From positions 1 through 13,187 of the forward strand of contig JAAAIG010000984.1 of assembly GCA_015852425.1 (NCBI GenBank): DNA of 13,187 nucleotides, written 5' to 3'. Below the pieces are notes generated by a model. It worked only from the letters and a program-made list of their open reading frames with translations, made no database searches and had not been told where the DNA came from. Below, in pieces: positions 6,431 to 13,187 of the stretch. Numbering within the stretch: position 1 is the first letter of the stretch; the number at the start of each line of letters is the position of its first letter. Source of the DNA: Gryganskiella cystojenkinii. Taxonomy: Eukaryota; Mortierellomycota; Mortierellomycetes; Mortierellales; Mortierellaceae. Made by a program: the position numbers and the translations under genes.

Positions 6431-7622
6431 ATGTCTGAGCAGGTGCGTTTGGGATTCAGATAACAAATCACAATGGATATAAATCCCATTCTGCGTTTAC
6501 CTTCGGGATCGGGACGACAAAGACCGCAACAAACAGAGATCAGCAACATTACAGGGAGAAAATATAATAGGATCGGAACTCTGATTCGGAAATCATCATC
6601 CATACACAGACATCAACATCCGTCGCCTTGGCCCCCAGGATCTCGACAATTCAACAATTCAATTCAATGAGATTCACTCGGGAATCCATGTCTGAATTAT
6701 CTACGGGATCATAGCCAGCATCAAGAACATCATCGTCCAGAGACTATCGTCAATTTGCATGCAGAAACTATGATCCTTCTGCGGAAATGATCATTCTCAA
6801 TTCAGTTTCATGTGGCCACTGGAGACTTTCTGGAAACAGGATTCCTTTTGCTTTTTCGAGGACAACGATAGAATACCCAACCTCGGAAGAAATGCCAGCC
6901 AGCACCAACACGTCCGTTGTCCTGGAGCGATCACCGACATCATCAACCCTCTACGTCAACAACTTTTTATTCAATCGATACTATGATTCCCCGTAACTCA
7001 GGTTCCAACAATCCATTAACCTTCGGAAACCCACCTTTCAACAAAAACCAAAACAATAATAGATTGAGAAGGCTTTCCAGAAGCAGCAGGGTATCTTCCA
7101 GAACGCCAAGGTTGCTGGCAAGAAGTCCGTCAAGAACAACCGTTGGTACAAGGATGTCGGTCTTGGCTTCAAGACCCCCAAGGAGGCCATCGAGGGTCAC
7201 TACATCGATAAGAAGTGCCCCTTCACCGGTGATGTCTCGATCCGTGGTCGTATCTTGACCGGTGAGATCATCTCCACCAAGATGAAGCGTACCATCATCA
7301 TCCGTCGTGAGTACCTCCACTTCATCTCCAAGTACAACCGTTACGAGAAGCGCCACAAGGTAAAAAATTACTCGATCAACCTGAATGTGAGGGATAAGGA
7401 GGTTCTTTTTTTTTGAAATGATGACTGACTTGCCTTCTCGTTCATTTTCTTTGAAAATAATAGAACTTGGCCGCCCACATGTCGCCCGCCTTCATTGGTG
7501 TCCAGCAGGGTGATTCCGTCACTGTTGGTCAGTGCCGCCCCTTGTCCAAGACTGTCCGCTTCAACGTCCTTAAGGTCCAGAAGAAGGTCGTCAAGGGAGC
7601 CAAGAACTTTGCCAAGTTCTAA
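6431..7622 (+). CDS. RPS11: 40S ribosomal protein S11 (uS17), three exons
   Basis: Exons are 6431-6442, 7063-7359 and 7464-7622, giving 155 residues against 158 in the human protein. The first exon codes only MSEQ and sits in a strong start context (ACCACCATG). It is followed by donor GTGCGT, and the second exon continues [14 protein letters not shown] in phase 0. Hallmark segments of eukaryotic uS17 are present: [38 protein letters not shown] (about 51-69), [21 protein letters not shown] at the exon 2 end, then [20 protein letters not shown] and [12 protein letters not shown], ending AKNFAKF. The protein binds 18S rRNA in the small cytosolic ribosomal subunit. Codons are strongly C-ended, as expected for high expression. 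The promoter must fit in the 229 bp after the preceding gene. The identity is firm; the 12-nt first exon is the least certain part but fits phase, splice sites and the family N-terminus. Confidence 0.95.
6443..7062 (+). other. Intron 1 of the S11 gene (620 nt)
   Basis: The intron begins GTGCGT right after the fourth codon and ends TAATAG before IEKAFQ. It is much longer than the other introns seen here (51-163 nt). A TTAAC-type branch candidate lies at about 7016-7020. I see no protein-coding gene or convincing snoRNA inside. Ribosomal-protein genes of many fungi carry a long intron close to the start codon, and such introns can affect expression. Confidence 0.85.
7360..7463 (+). other. Intron 2 of the S11 gene (104 nt)
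   Basis: Donor GTAAAA and acceptor AATAG flank a phase 0 intron between RHK and NLAAHM. A CTGAC branch site is visible at 7425-7429, 34 nt before the acceptor, followed by a pyrimidine-rich stretch. Confidence 0.9.
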
Positions 7623-7912
7623 ATGTTCTTTTTTATTCCTCTAGATTAAAAAAAAAACATTACAAAACTCTCACTCAGTTCGTAATCGCATAACCAATCG
7701 ACTTTTATTTCCAACAATACTGGGACTTCAATAAAAACGAACCTCAGGAAAAATTGGAAAAAAAGAAAAAAAGATACCAGTACCAAGGGACTGTTGTTCA
7801 GGATCGTGAAAGAAAGGCGCCGTCGTGGTTTCTTGGTCGTAGTAATGAGCTTTATGCTAGATATGCAGAGTCCTATGAAAGTCAATTAGACAGGATTTGG
7901 TGGCGTTGCCTC
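7623..7912. other. Convergent 3' region between S11 and the minus-strand membrane-protein gene
   Basis: This 290-bp stretch has no credible gene. A plus-strand AATAAA at 7730-7735 lies 108 nt after the S11 stop. A minus-strand AATAAA (plus TTTATT at 7704-7709) lies about 205 nt after the stop of the opposing gene. The two transcripts may therefore overlap at their 3' ends. Confidence 0.55.
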
Positions 7913-8539
7913 CTATTCATATCGGTGAGGATTTTTTGGTAGCGCAGGTCTTGGTGGGTCAAGATCAAAGGACCATCCCCAGCTTTTTTTATTTGCTGCA
8001 GGAACCTTAGGTCTGTTGTTGTTGTCTCCACCAATGAAAATATCGTTGGAATGCTCCTCAATAAAGATCTTGTCCTTGAGTGAGCCTGGGTTGGCCCAAA
8101 AGTACTCGTATTGTTCAGGGACATCATGATCGTCGACAGCACTGTTGATATCCATGTCCTGATCGTCATACCGGTCACTTTTCTGTCCTTGTGACACTTG
8201 CTGTTCCTGTACCAGTAACTGAGTCTTATCATGGCGCGATGCGACCCTCTCGGGAGCGCTCTTGATCCGGTACCGAAGGACTTTGCCGGCTTTAAAGCTG
8301 TCGCGGTAAAAGCGAGACTTTTGTTGAGCGAGCTCTAGATACGAGACTTTAGATCCCACCGTGAACGAGTCCCCGCTGTGGAAGCTGGTGGATGACGATG
8401 AGGAGGAGGAAGAGGAAGCGCGTAGTTGATGGACATGGTGTTGATGGTCCCTGAAGAATAGAAGCGCCAGGAATGAGGACGACAGTAGAGTGAACCAAAC
8501 GAGACGTCTCCGTCTGGCGTGGAGGTGTGTTGGGTGCAT
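7913..8539 (-). CDS. Small predicted single-pass (type II) membrane protein, unknown function
   Basis: The open frame runs further upstream to a GTG, but the first ATG in it is at 8537-8539. That start gives 208 residues ending with TAG at 7913-7915. Residues 9-12 are RRRR, followed by a hydrophobic segment at 13-29 (LVWFTLLSSSFLALLFF). By the positive-inside rule, this favours a cytosolic N-terminus and an outside or luminal C-terminal domain. A nine-Ser linker (42-50) follows. The rest is hydrophilic, with Lys/Arg-rich (about 65-105) and Asp-rich (about 122-138) stretches and a C-terminus containing WGWSFDLDPP and Pro-rich residues. There is no Cys and no clear enzyme motif, and I do not recognise the family. 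A Golgi/ER membrane protein or a mitochondrial inner-membrane factor are both possible. An upstream spliced exon cannot be excluded. Confidence 0.62.
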   Translation of the reverse strand: MHPTHLHARRRRLVWFTLLSSSFLALLFFRDHQHHVHQLRASSSSSSSSSTSFHSGDSFTVGSKVSYLELAQQKSRFYRDSFKAGKVLRYRIKSAPERVASRHDKTQLLVQEQQVSQGQKSDRYDDQDMDINSAVDDHDVPEQYEYFWANPGSLKDKIFIEEHSNDIFIGGDNNNRPKVPAANKKSWGWSFDLDPPRPALPKNPHRYE

Positions 8540-9612
8540 AGGTCGATATGTGCCTCGTGTTGTTGTTAAAGCTGGTGAGAAAGGTACCACTTGTGAGAGA
8601 GGTCAAAAGGATAACAAGAAGGGCTGATTGACAAAGACAGAAAAAAGCGTTGTTTTATTGTCGTTGTTGGTGATGTTGTTATTTTCGCTCCTATTTCTTT
8701 TTTTTTTTTTTTTTTTTTTGCTGTTAATTGTGTTTTGGTTGGTTTTTTTTTTTTTTTTTTTTTTTTGGCTAGTAATTAGGGTCAGATTGGAATGTTCGTC
8801 CATTTTGTACCCTTTTCGAGTCGATGGTGCGCCTGACCGCGTCAAAAATGATTCTCCTCTCCGGTTTGGCAACGACGCGTTTTTCCGGTGTTCGACCTGG
8901 TTTCCTCTGGCATGATGACCTATAGTAGATTATCAATGGATTTCTCTCTTTTTTCGCGCACATTGATCCGACATGTGGTGTGGGGCTTGCTGCAAGGCTA
9001 CCGCACGTGTGTAACCATCAGAGCTCCCTTTTGGTCGATTGAAAGCGCCTTTTTTTTCTCCTTTGTACACTCTCTCTTCGATCATTCGCAGTGTGCAATG
9101 AAAAACCATTGAGCCCGGCTTCCGAGGCAGAGGAAAAAAGATCGAAGGGAGGACAACGCGGCCCCTTGTTGATCGGTCACAGTTTTCTCGCCTGCAATCT
9201 CAAAGACCTTCAGCTGACAATAACGAAACTTCTACACCCCATGGCGGGAAAGCAGAACAAGAGAAGGCGATCGAGGAATGAACGGGTGACCAGAGAGAGC
9301 AGCTCTCTTTCTCTCTCTCTGTCTCTCTTTTTCTCTTGAGAGTCTTTCGGGAAGGATAAAAAGGTTGGTTGATGGAAAAACAAAAAGATGAATGAGCTCC
9401 ATCATCCTTTGTTTGTTACCTCAATGTGATTCTCATCTGCATTCGGTTGTCATATTCCCTCGTTTTGCCACCAAATCAGCAGCTTTTTTTAATAATCTCT
9501 TAGTTTTTCTTTTCTTGCTTTCCTTTTCTTTTGTTTGCCTCCATACACATATACACACACACAACACACTCTCGTTCGTTCGCTCGCTCGATCACACCAA
9601 GACCTATCACAA
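8540..9612. promoter_or_regulatory. Divergent intergenic/promoter region between the membrane-protein gene and the first dehydrogenase
   Basis: I see no convincing gene in these 1073 bases; the open frames here come from T-rich and CT-rich sequence. Features are twin poly(T) tracts (8698-8719 and 8743-8766), a short inverted repeat AGAGAGC-A-GCTCTCT (9294-9308), a CT-rich tract (about 9303-9336), a TATA-like GATAAAAAG at 9355-9363 about 250 bp before the dehydrogenase ATG, and a CA-rich tract (about 9544-9568) in the likely 5' UTR. Confidence 0.55.
8698..8766. repeat. Twin poly(dA:dT) tracts, T22 and T24, 23 bp apart
   Basis: T22 lies at 8698-8719 and T24 at 8743-8766. They are about 160-230 bp upstream of the minus-strand start codon. 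Long poly(dA:dT) tracts disfavour nucleosomes and often mark fungal promoters. Exact lengths may also be affected by sequencing slippage. Confidence 0.75.
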
Positions 9613-10931
9613 ATGCCCGGACCCAGCCACTTGGTAGACCCTTCCTACTGGAAGCTGAACCTCATGACCCCAAACAACTTTTCTTATGCCCAGATCCCCG
9701 ACTTGACCGGTAAAGTCGCCATTGTCACAGGCGCCAACTCTGGGATCGGACTCGCGACCACAGTCGGCTTGGCCTCTCGGGGTGCTCGCGTCATCATGGC
9801 CTGTCGATCCGAGACCCGCTGCAAAGAAGCCATGATCCAGATTCGCGAACAAGTGCAGGAATACCGTAGAAAGGATGGTCTCCCCGATGCAACTGCCGAG
9901 ACTGTTCAATTGGATTTCTTGGAGATAGATATGAACGACCTGAACAAGGTCCAGGCTGCAGCCAAGCAGTTTTTGAGCTGGGGATTACCGTTGCATATCT
10001 TGATTAACAACTCGGGGATCATGGGAACCCCCTGGGCTTTGAGCGCAAACGGGATAGAACAGCAGTTTGCCATCAACTACTTGGGGTGAGCTTTTTGTTT
10101 TTTTTGATCGAGCTTTTGTGCTTTGACCGTGATGTCATGCCATGTTGACCCACGTGGTGTTTTTCGGAAGATCGTAGGCTAACATGTTTGTTATGTTTGC
10201 AACATTGTTAAGACCATTTACGTTCACGTTGGCGTTGTTGGACAGATTGAAGGAGAGTCAACCCTCGAGGATCGTGTTGGTCAGCTCGATTGGGCATCTC
10301 ATGTCAGTTCCCGGCTACATCAACCTAGACCGTATCAACGATCCAAAGCTTGGAGATTCATCGGGGTAGGCTATTTTTTTTTTTTTTTTCTATTGGTTGC
10401 AGGCACATTGGGGGGGCCACATCTGCGAGTTGGATGCTGGTCATTTGAGAGTTTGTTTTTGTTTGGTAACGCTCTTGTTTGTTCCTTCAACTCTTTCTAA
10501 TTTTTTCTTTTCCCTCTTTTGTTTTTAGACGTTACGGCCAATCCAAGATTGCCACTCTCTTGTTTGCGCAGGCCCTGACCCGTCGACTCGGCCAAGAATC
10601 CAAGGTCTATGTGAATTCGCCTCACCCTGGTGTGGTCGATACCGAGATGTGTCGTCACTCTGGAGATTCGCATGGAGCGTTCATGGCCTGGGTTATGCGT
10701 TCCTGGGCCAAGAACTGGGCCATGAAACCCAAAGAGGGGGCCTTGAACACATTGTTTTGTGCGACCTCTGAAGAGATTGAGATCAAGGACCACCGAGCCA
10801 AATTCTTTATCCCGATCGGACGCGAGTACCGCGCGGCCAAGATTACAGAGGACGTCGAGTTGCAAGAACGCCTCTGGGCCTATTCCGAAAAGCTTGTCAA
10901 AGAAAAGACTGTGTCGCCGGTAGAAATCTAG
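9613..10931 (+). CDS. Short-chain dehydrogenase/reductase, retinol-dehydrogenase (RDH11-14)-like, three exons
   Basis: Exons are 9613-10085, 10213-10365 and 10529-10931, giving 342 residues; both introns are phase 2. The frame extends upstream to a TTG, but the first ATG is at 9613 and aligns with the paralogue at 13022 (shared YWK at residues 12-14). Classical SDR signatures are present: nucleotide-binding TGANSGIG (39-46), NNSG (132-135), active-site Asn in NYLG (155), Ser183 in VSSIGH, and Tyr211/Lys215 in YGQSK. ACRS after strand 2 puts an Arg where NADP-preferring members of this group carry one. The C-terminus (VELQERLWAYSEKLV) is typical of the RDH/WWOX-like group. It probably acts on a lipophilic alcohol or carbonyl with NADP(H), but the substrate is unknown. 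No membrane anchor is visible. A Pro follows NYLG where the paralogue has His. Confidence 0.93.
10086..10212 (+). other. Intron 1 of the plus-strand dehydrogenase (127 nt, phase 2)
   Basis: Donor GTGAGC and acceptor TTAAG, with a perfect CTAAC branch site at 10179-10183, 30 nt before the acceptor. It splits the Gly codon of NYLG, at the same place as intron 1 of the paralogue at 11732-13022. Confidence 0.88.
10366..10528 (+). other. Intron 2 of the plus-strand dehydrogenase (163 nt, phase 2)
   Basis: Donor GTAGGC and acceptor TTTTTAG, with a long T tract and a CTAAT-type branch candidate near 10496-10500. It lies just before the catalytic RYGQSK segment. The paralogue has no intron here. Confidence 0.88.
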
Positions 10932-11218
10932 TGAAGACGGGGAGAGGGCGAGGTGATTCATAATAGGTGTTTGCGCGAAAACTCGCAAAAAACTCTTTGC
11001 ATTCAAGTCGTCACCATTAAAAGATATTTTTTTGCTTAGTCTTTCTTTTCTAACATCTTCTTGCTGTTCAAAACTAAGACTTTTTTAATCTCTTTTTTTT
11101 CTTTCTCCTTAATCCCTCCCCTCTGCTACTAGCAAGGAACACCAAATTATGTATAAAGACGTCTAAGATTCTCGTCACCCCACCTTTTTCCCAGCGCAAG
11201 CCAAGAACACGAGCGGAC
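10932..11218. other. 3' region of the plus-strand dehydrogenase
   Basis: No gene is seen. ATTAAA at 11016-11021, 85 nt after the stop, is the likely poly(A) signal. T-rich and pyrimidine-rich sequence follows, up to the coding remnant that begins at 11219. Confidence 0.5.
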
Positions 11219-11532
11219 ATGGATACTTCAAAAGAATTCCTCGAGTCTCAACACCAATATCTTCTGTGGTCGGTACACTGTGAAACTCGGTTTCCTAGCG
11301 TCGAGCGAGACCATGGACAAGGCCGTGAAAAGATTACGTCTGTCCTAATTCGATCCTCAACGACCACCCAGCCTGGATCATGTGGAATACTTATAGTGAG
11401 GTTCCTGTGGGGAACCCATCGAGGATGATCAAGTCCTTGGACTACTAGACCATGTTGGATATGCTGCAGCACCAGAACCTGAAACACGTTCTTTACAACC
11501 TGTACCTTGACGACACGCCAATCGGCGTCTAA
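11219..11532 (+). pseudogene. Decayed protein-coding remnant of about 100 codons (frameshifts and an in-frame stop)
   Basis: Protein-like sequence moves through all three plus-strand frames. It opens at ATG 11219 with MDTSKEFLESQHQY. It continues in the second frame from about 11271 with RYTVKLGFLASSETMDKAVK until a stop near 11343. From 11353 the third frame reads ILNDHPAWIMWNTYSEVPVG and further, with TAG at 11446-11448 inside SLDY-TMLDMLQHQNLKHV, and ends at TAA 11530-11532 after LDDTPIGV. I found no AG acceptor between the second and third segments that would make an intron explain the shift. The composition (Trp, Tyr, Leu-rich, not low-complexity) is unlike non-coding DNA nearby. The family is not recognised. 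Sequencing errors could also cause the breaks. Confidence 0.5.
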
Positions 11533-11731
11533 AGGTACACCTCAGATTAGCCAAGAAGGCCTCAACTAGCATACGTATCCCATAGTAGAGAAAAGAAAGC
11601 ATGGCCGAACTTGTATTCTTTGAGTGTATCGGTTGTTGAAATGGTATATGTAAAAGATCTTTCTACTGAGTGGGAAAAAAGAAGGCAGTATATGAAATCC
11701 CTGGTGTGGGTCAACCTCCCTCTCATTTTTT
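11533..11731. other. Region between the coding remnant and the 3' end of the minus-strand dehydrogenase
   Basis: Nothing gene-like is seen. It should contain the 3' UTR of the minus-strand dehydrogenase. I found no canonical minus-strand AATAAA. Confidence 0.5.
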
Positions 11732-13022
11732 TTAATGCTCTTTGACTTTTTCCTTGCTCAGGTTCTCAGAGAACGTCCAGAGTTGCTCTTGGAGTTCCTC
11801 GTCCAATGCATAGTGACCTAAGAGGGAGAAAAAAAATTAAAAAAAAATGTTAACCACTGCTACTCAACCTTGAAGCACCACATGATGAAAAGACTCCGAA
11901 ACTCGATCCACAAGAGAATATTTACTTGGTCGGCAAATGTTGCCCACAGGGACGAGGTATTGCCCACGGATATCCTTCTCTACGACTTCGGGACTCGTTG
12001 CACAGTACAACTGGTTTAAGCAACCAACTTCGGGTGTAGCTGCACAAATCTTGCCCGCCAGATCATATGCTCCTGCAGCGACAGCTCCAAGGGAATCCTT
12101 GTTATTCCTAGCCAAATCCGTGTAGACGAAACCAGGGTGAGGCATGTTTACCCAGACTTTTTCATCCTTCAGACGACGTGCCAGGGCTTTGCCAAAAAGG
12201 ATGTTGGAGAGTTTTGAACGTCCATATCGAGAGGTCGGGTTGCTCTTTGAGGCATCGTTGAGGGTTTCGAAATCGACGCCCTTGTTAACAGTCATCTCGT
12301 GTCCGATCGAGGCCAACATGACGATCCGAGATGGCTGAGATTCCTTGATTCTGTCCAGCAGCTCCATCGTGAAGACGAAATGGCTACATAAAGACGAGGA
12401 TGAGAAGGAAGGGACAAGCAACAGGAGTAAACGAGGAGAGAGCGTTTGTTAGGTCATTTGTAAACAACGGAAACAACCTATTAAAAAAATAGAAGTATCG
12501 ATGGTGATATGAACTCTTGGATTCTTACCCCATGTGGTTAACCGCGAATTGTTGCTCGATCCCATCTGCACTCAATGCATAAGGACTAGTCATGATACCA
12601 CCGTTGTTGATCAACATGTGAATCGGCAAACCCCTCTCCAAAAACGTTCTCGCGGCCCGATGACAGCTGTTCAAGTCGTTCAGGTCCAGCTCCAAAAACT
12701 CTAGTTGCGGCTCCGGGTACTTGTCCGTGGCGGATTCCAGAGTTGGTGAACGACGGCCCTTGAGCTTGTCTCGAACCTCCTTGATATCGATCTTGGCCTT
12801 TTCGATCGCCTCAAGGGCCTTCGAACGGGATCGACAGGCGAGGATGACATGCGCACCATGGGCAGCCAAGGCGACAGTGGTCGCATAACCAAGTCCAGAG
12901 TTTGCGCCCGTGACGATGGCGACTCTTCCGGTCTGATCAGGGATATCCTCGACCTTGTAACGGGGGCTCTGGCACATGGTCTTCCAGTATGCGGCGTTGA
13001 AGACGATGTTGGTGTACGGCAT
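11732..13022 (-). CDS. Short-chain dehydrogenase/reductase, retinol-dehydrogenase-like, three exons, paralogue of the gene at 9613
   Basis: Exons on the minus strand are 13022-12529, 12383-11869 and 11817-11732, giving 364 residues. The start at 13022 (MPYTNIVFNAAYWK) is chosen because it matches the paralogue's N-terminus, although the frame extends to an ATG at 13154. Motifs: TGANSGLG (38-45), ACRS after strand 2, NNGG (139-142, usually NNAG), NHMGH with Asn162, Ser190 in LASIGH, and Tyr218/Lys222 in YGRSK. Without splicing the frame ends VVLQG at 11864. A 51-nt intron (11868-11818, GTTGAG...CTTAG) joins it to HYALDEELQEQLWTFSENL, which matches the C-terminus of the paralogue and supports the last exon. 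It is probably an NADP(H)-dependent oxidoreductase of lipophilic substrates; the exact substrate is unknown. The two dehydrogenase genes point at each other. Confidence 0.92.
11818..11868 (-). other. Last intron of the minus-strand dehydrogenase (51 nt, phase 1)
   Basis: Donor GTTGAG, a TTAAC branch-like site, a long T tract and acceptor CTCTTAG. The short length and slightly unusual donor make it easy to miss, but the exon it joins has clear homology to the paralogue. Confidence 0.82.
12384..12528 (-). other. First intron of the minus-strand dehydrogenase (145 nt, phase 2)
   Basis: Donor GTAAGA and acceptor ATGTAG, with a CCTAACA branch site in the middle and a pyrimidine-rich 3' part. It interrupts the Gly codon of NHMG, exactly as in the paralogue. 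Confidence 0.9.
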
Positions 13023-13187
13023 GATTGATAAATGTGTTCCTTTGATAGGAGAAAGTCGAGAACTGAAAAATTCAAGGGGGGGAGGAAGTAGGATGGATGA
13101 AGAAAAGAAAGGGTGGGAAAAGAAGAAAGACAAAGAAAAAAAATGTGCGCTCATTTTTATGTCTTTTTTGTACCTTTTTTTTTTTTT
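13023..13187 (-). promoter_or_regulatory. Pyrimidine-rich leader of the minus-strand dehydrogenase
   Basis: On the coding strand this is almost pure C/T with T and C runs, like the leaders of other genes here. An in-frame ATG at 13154-13152 would add 44 Phe/Ser/Pro-rich residues. I treat this as 5' UTR or promoter, since it has low complexity and no counterpart in the paralogue. The window ends inside a poly-T (plus strand) tract. Confidence 0.55.

Noticed and set aside
6235..6603. Minus-strand open frame of 122 codons with hydrophobic stretches
   Set aside because: It overlaps the S11 promoter, first exon and intron, begins at a CAT-repeat-like site, and shows no recognisable domain. It is probably a chance frame in AT-rich DNA.
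6540..6605. C/D-box snoRNA candidate antisense in S11 intron 1 (TGATGA then CTGA about 60 nt later on the minus strand)
   Set aside because: No terminal stem flanks the boxes, and the orientation is opposite to the host transcript. No better pair was seen on the plus strand.
7417..7429. ATGATGACTGAC in S11 intron 2 as snoRNA boxes
   Set aside because: The boxes abut each other, leaving no room for a guide. CTGAC is better explained as the intron branch site.
7754..7942. Plus-strand 62-codon frame after S11
   Set aside because: It is short, opens with a poly-Lys run from an A-rich tract, and overlaps the 3' end of the minus-strand gene. No family resemblance.
8628..8915. Plus-strand frame of 95 codons with poly-Phe/Leu membrane-like stretches
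   Set aside because: It is created by the twin poly-T tracts and starts at a non-ATG codon. It lies in the divergent promoter region.
1..13187. CRISPR array, transposon ends or a complete mobile element
   Set aside because: No spaced direct repeats, long terminal inverted repeats, target-site duplications or transposase/reverse transcriptase motifs were found. The repeats present are microsatellites or protein-internal.

Overview
The window looks like nuclear DNA from a fungus. The evidence is spliceosomal introns with GTRAG-like donors, CTAAC/CTGAC branch sites and pyrimidine-rich ends; a cytosolic ribosomal protein S11 (uS17) gene; AATAAA-type poly(A) signals; and CT-, T- and A-rich gene leaders. 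Secreted Lys/Gln/His/Asp-rich proteins and retinol-dehydrogenase-like short-chain dehydrogenases suggest an early-diverging lineage such as Mortierellomycotina. That placement is an inference from style, not a search result. There are no prokaryotic operons, tRNAs, CRISPR arrays or intact transposons.

Layout. (1) 1-1922, plus strand: the C-terminal part of a large, mostly disordered protein, cut by the left edge. (2) 2384-3019 and 3892-6201, plus strand: two neighbouring genes for secreted, low-complexity, strongly charged proteins. They share a similar signal peptide start and the same xKKQ tetrapeptide repeat. The larger has a 63-residue His-rich repeat block, a four-Cys module and three poly-Asp blocks. 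(3) 6431-7622, plus strand: ribosomal protein S11 in three exons. The first exon is only 12 nt and is followed by a 620-nt intron. (4) 7913-8539, minus strand: an unrecognised small protein with one N-terminal membrane segment. (5) 9613-10931, plus strand, and 11732-13022, minus strand: two related short-chain dehydrogenases arranged tail to tail with different intron sets. Between them lies a decayed protein-coding remnant (11219-11532).

Working together. No pathway is evident across the whole window. Two gene pairs look like local duplications: the two secreted proteins, which probably act at the cell wall or outside the cell, and the two dehydrogenases, which probably reduce or oxidise lipophilic carbonyls or alcohols with NADP(H). 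S11 is a housekeeping gene set tightly (229 bp) behind the larger secreted-protein gene. Several real coding segments are invisible to simple ORF finding: the 12-nt S11 exon and the last 86-nt exon of the minus-strand dehydrogenase. Some long open frames begin at non-ATG codons and were re-started at the first credible ATG.
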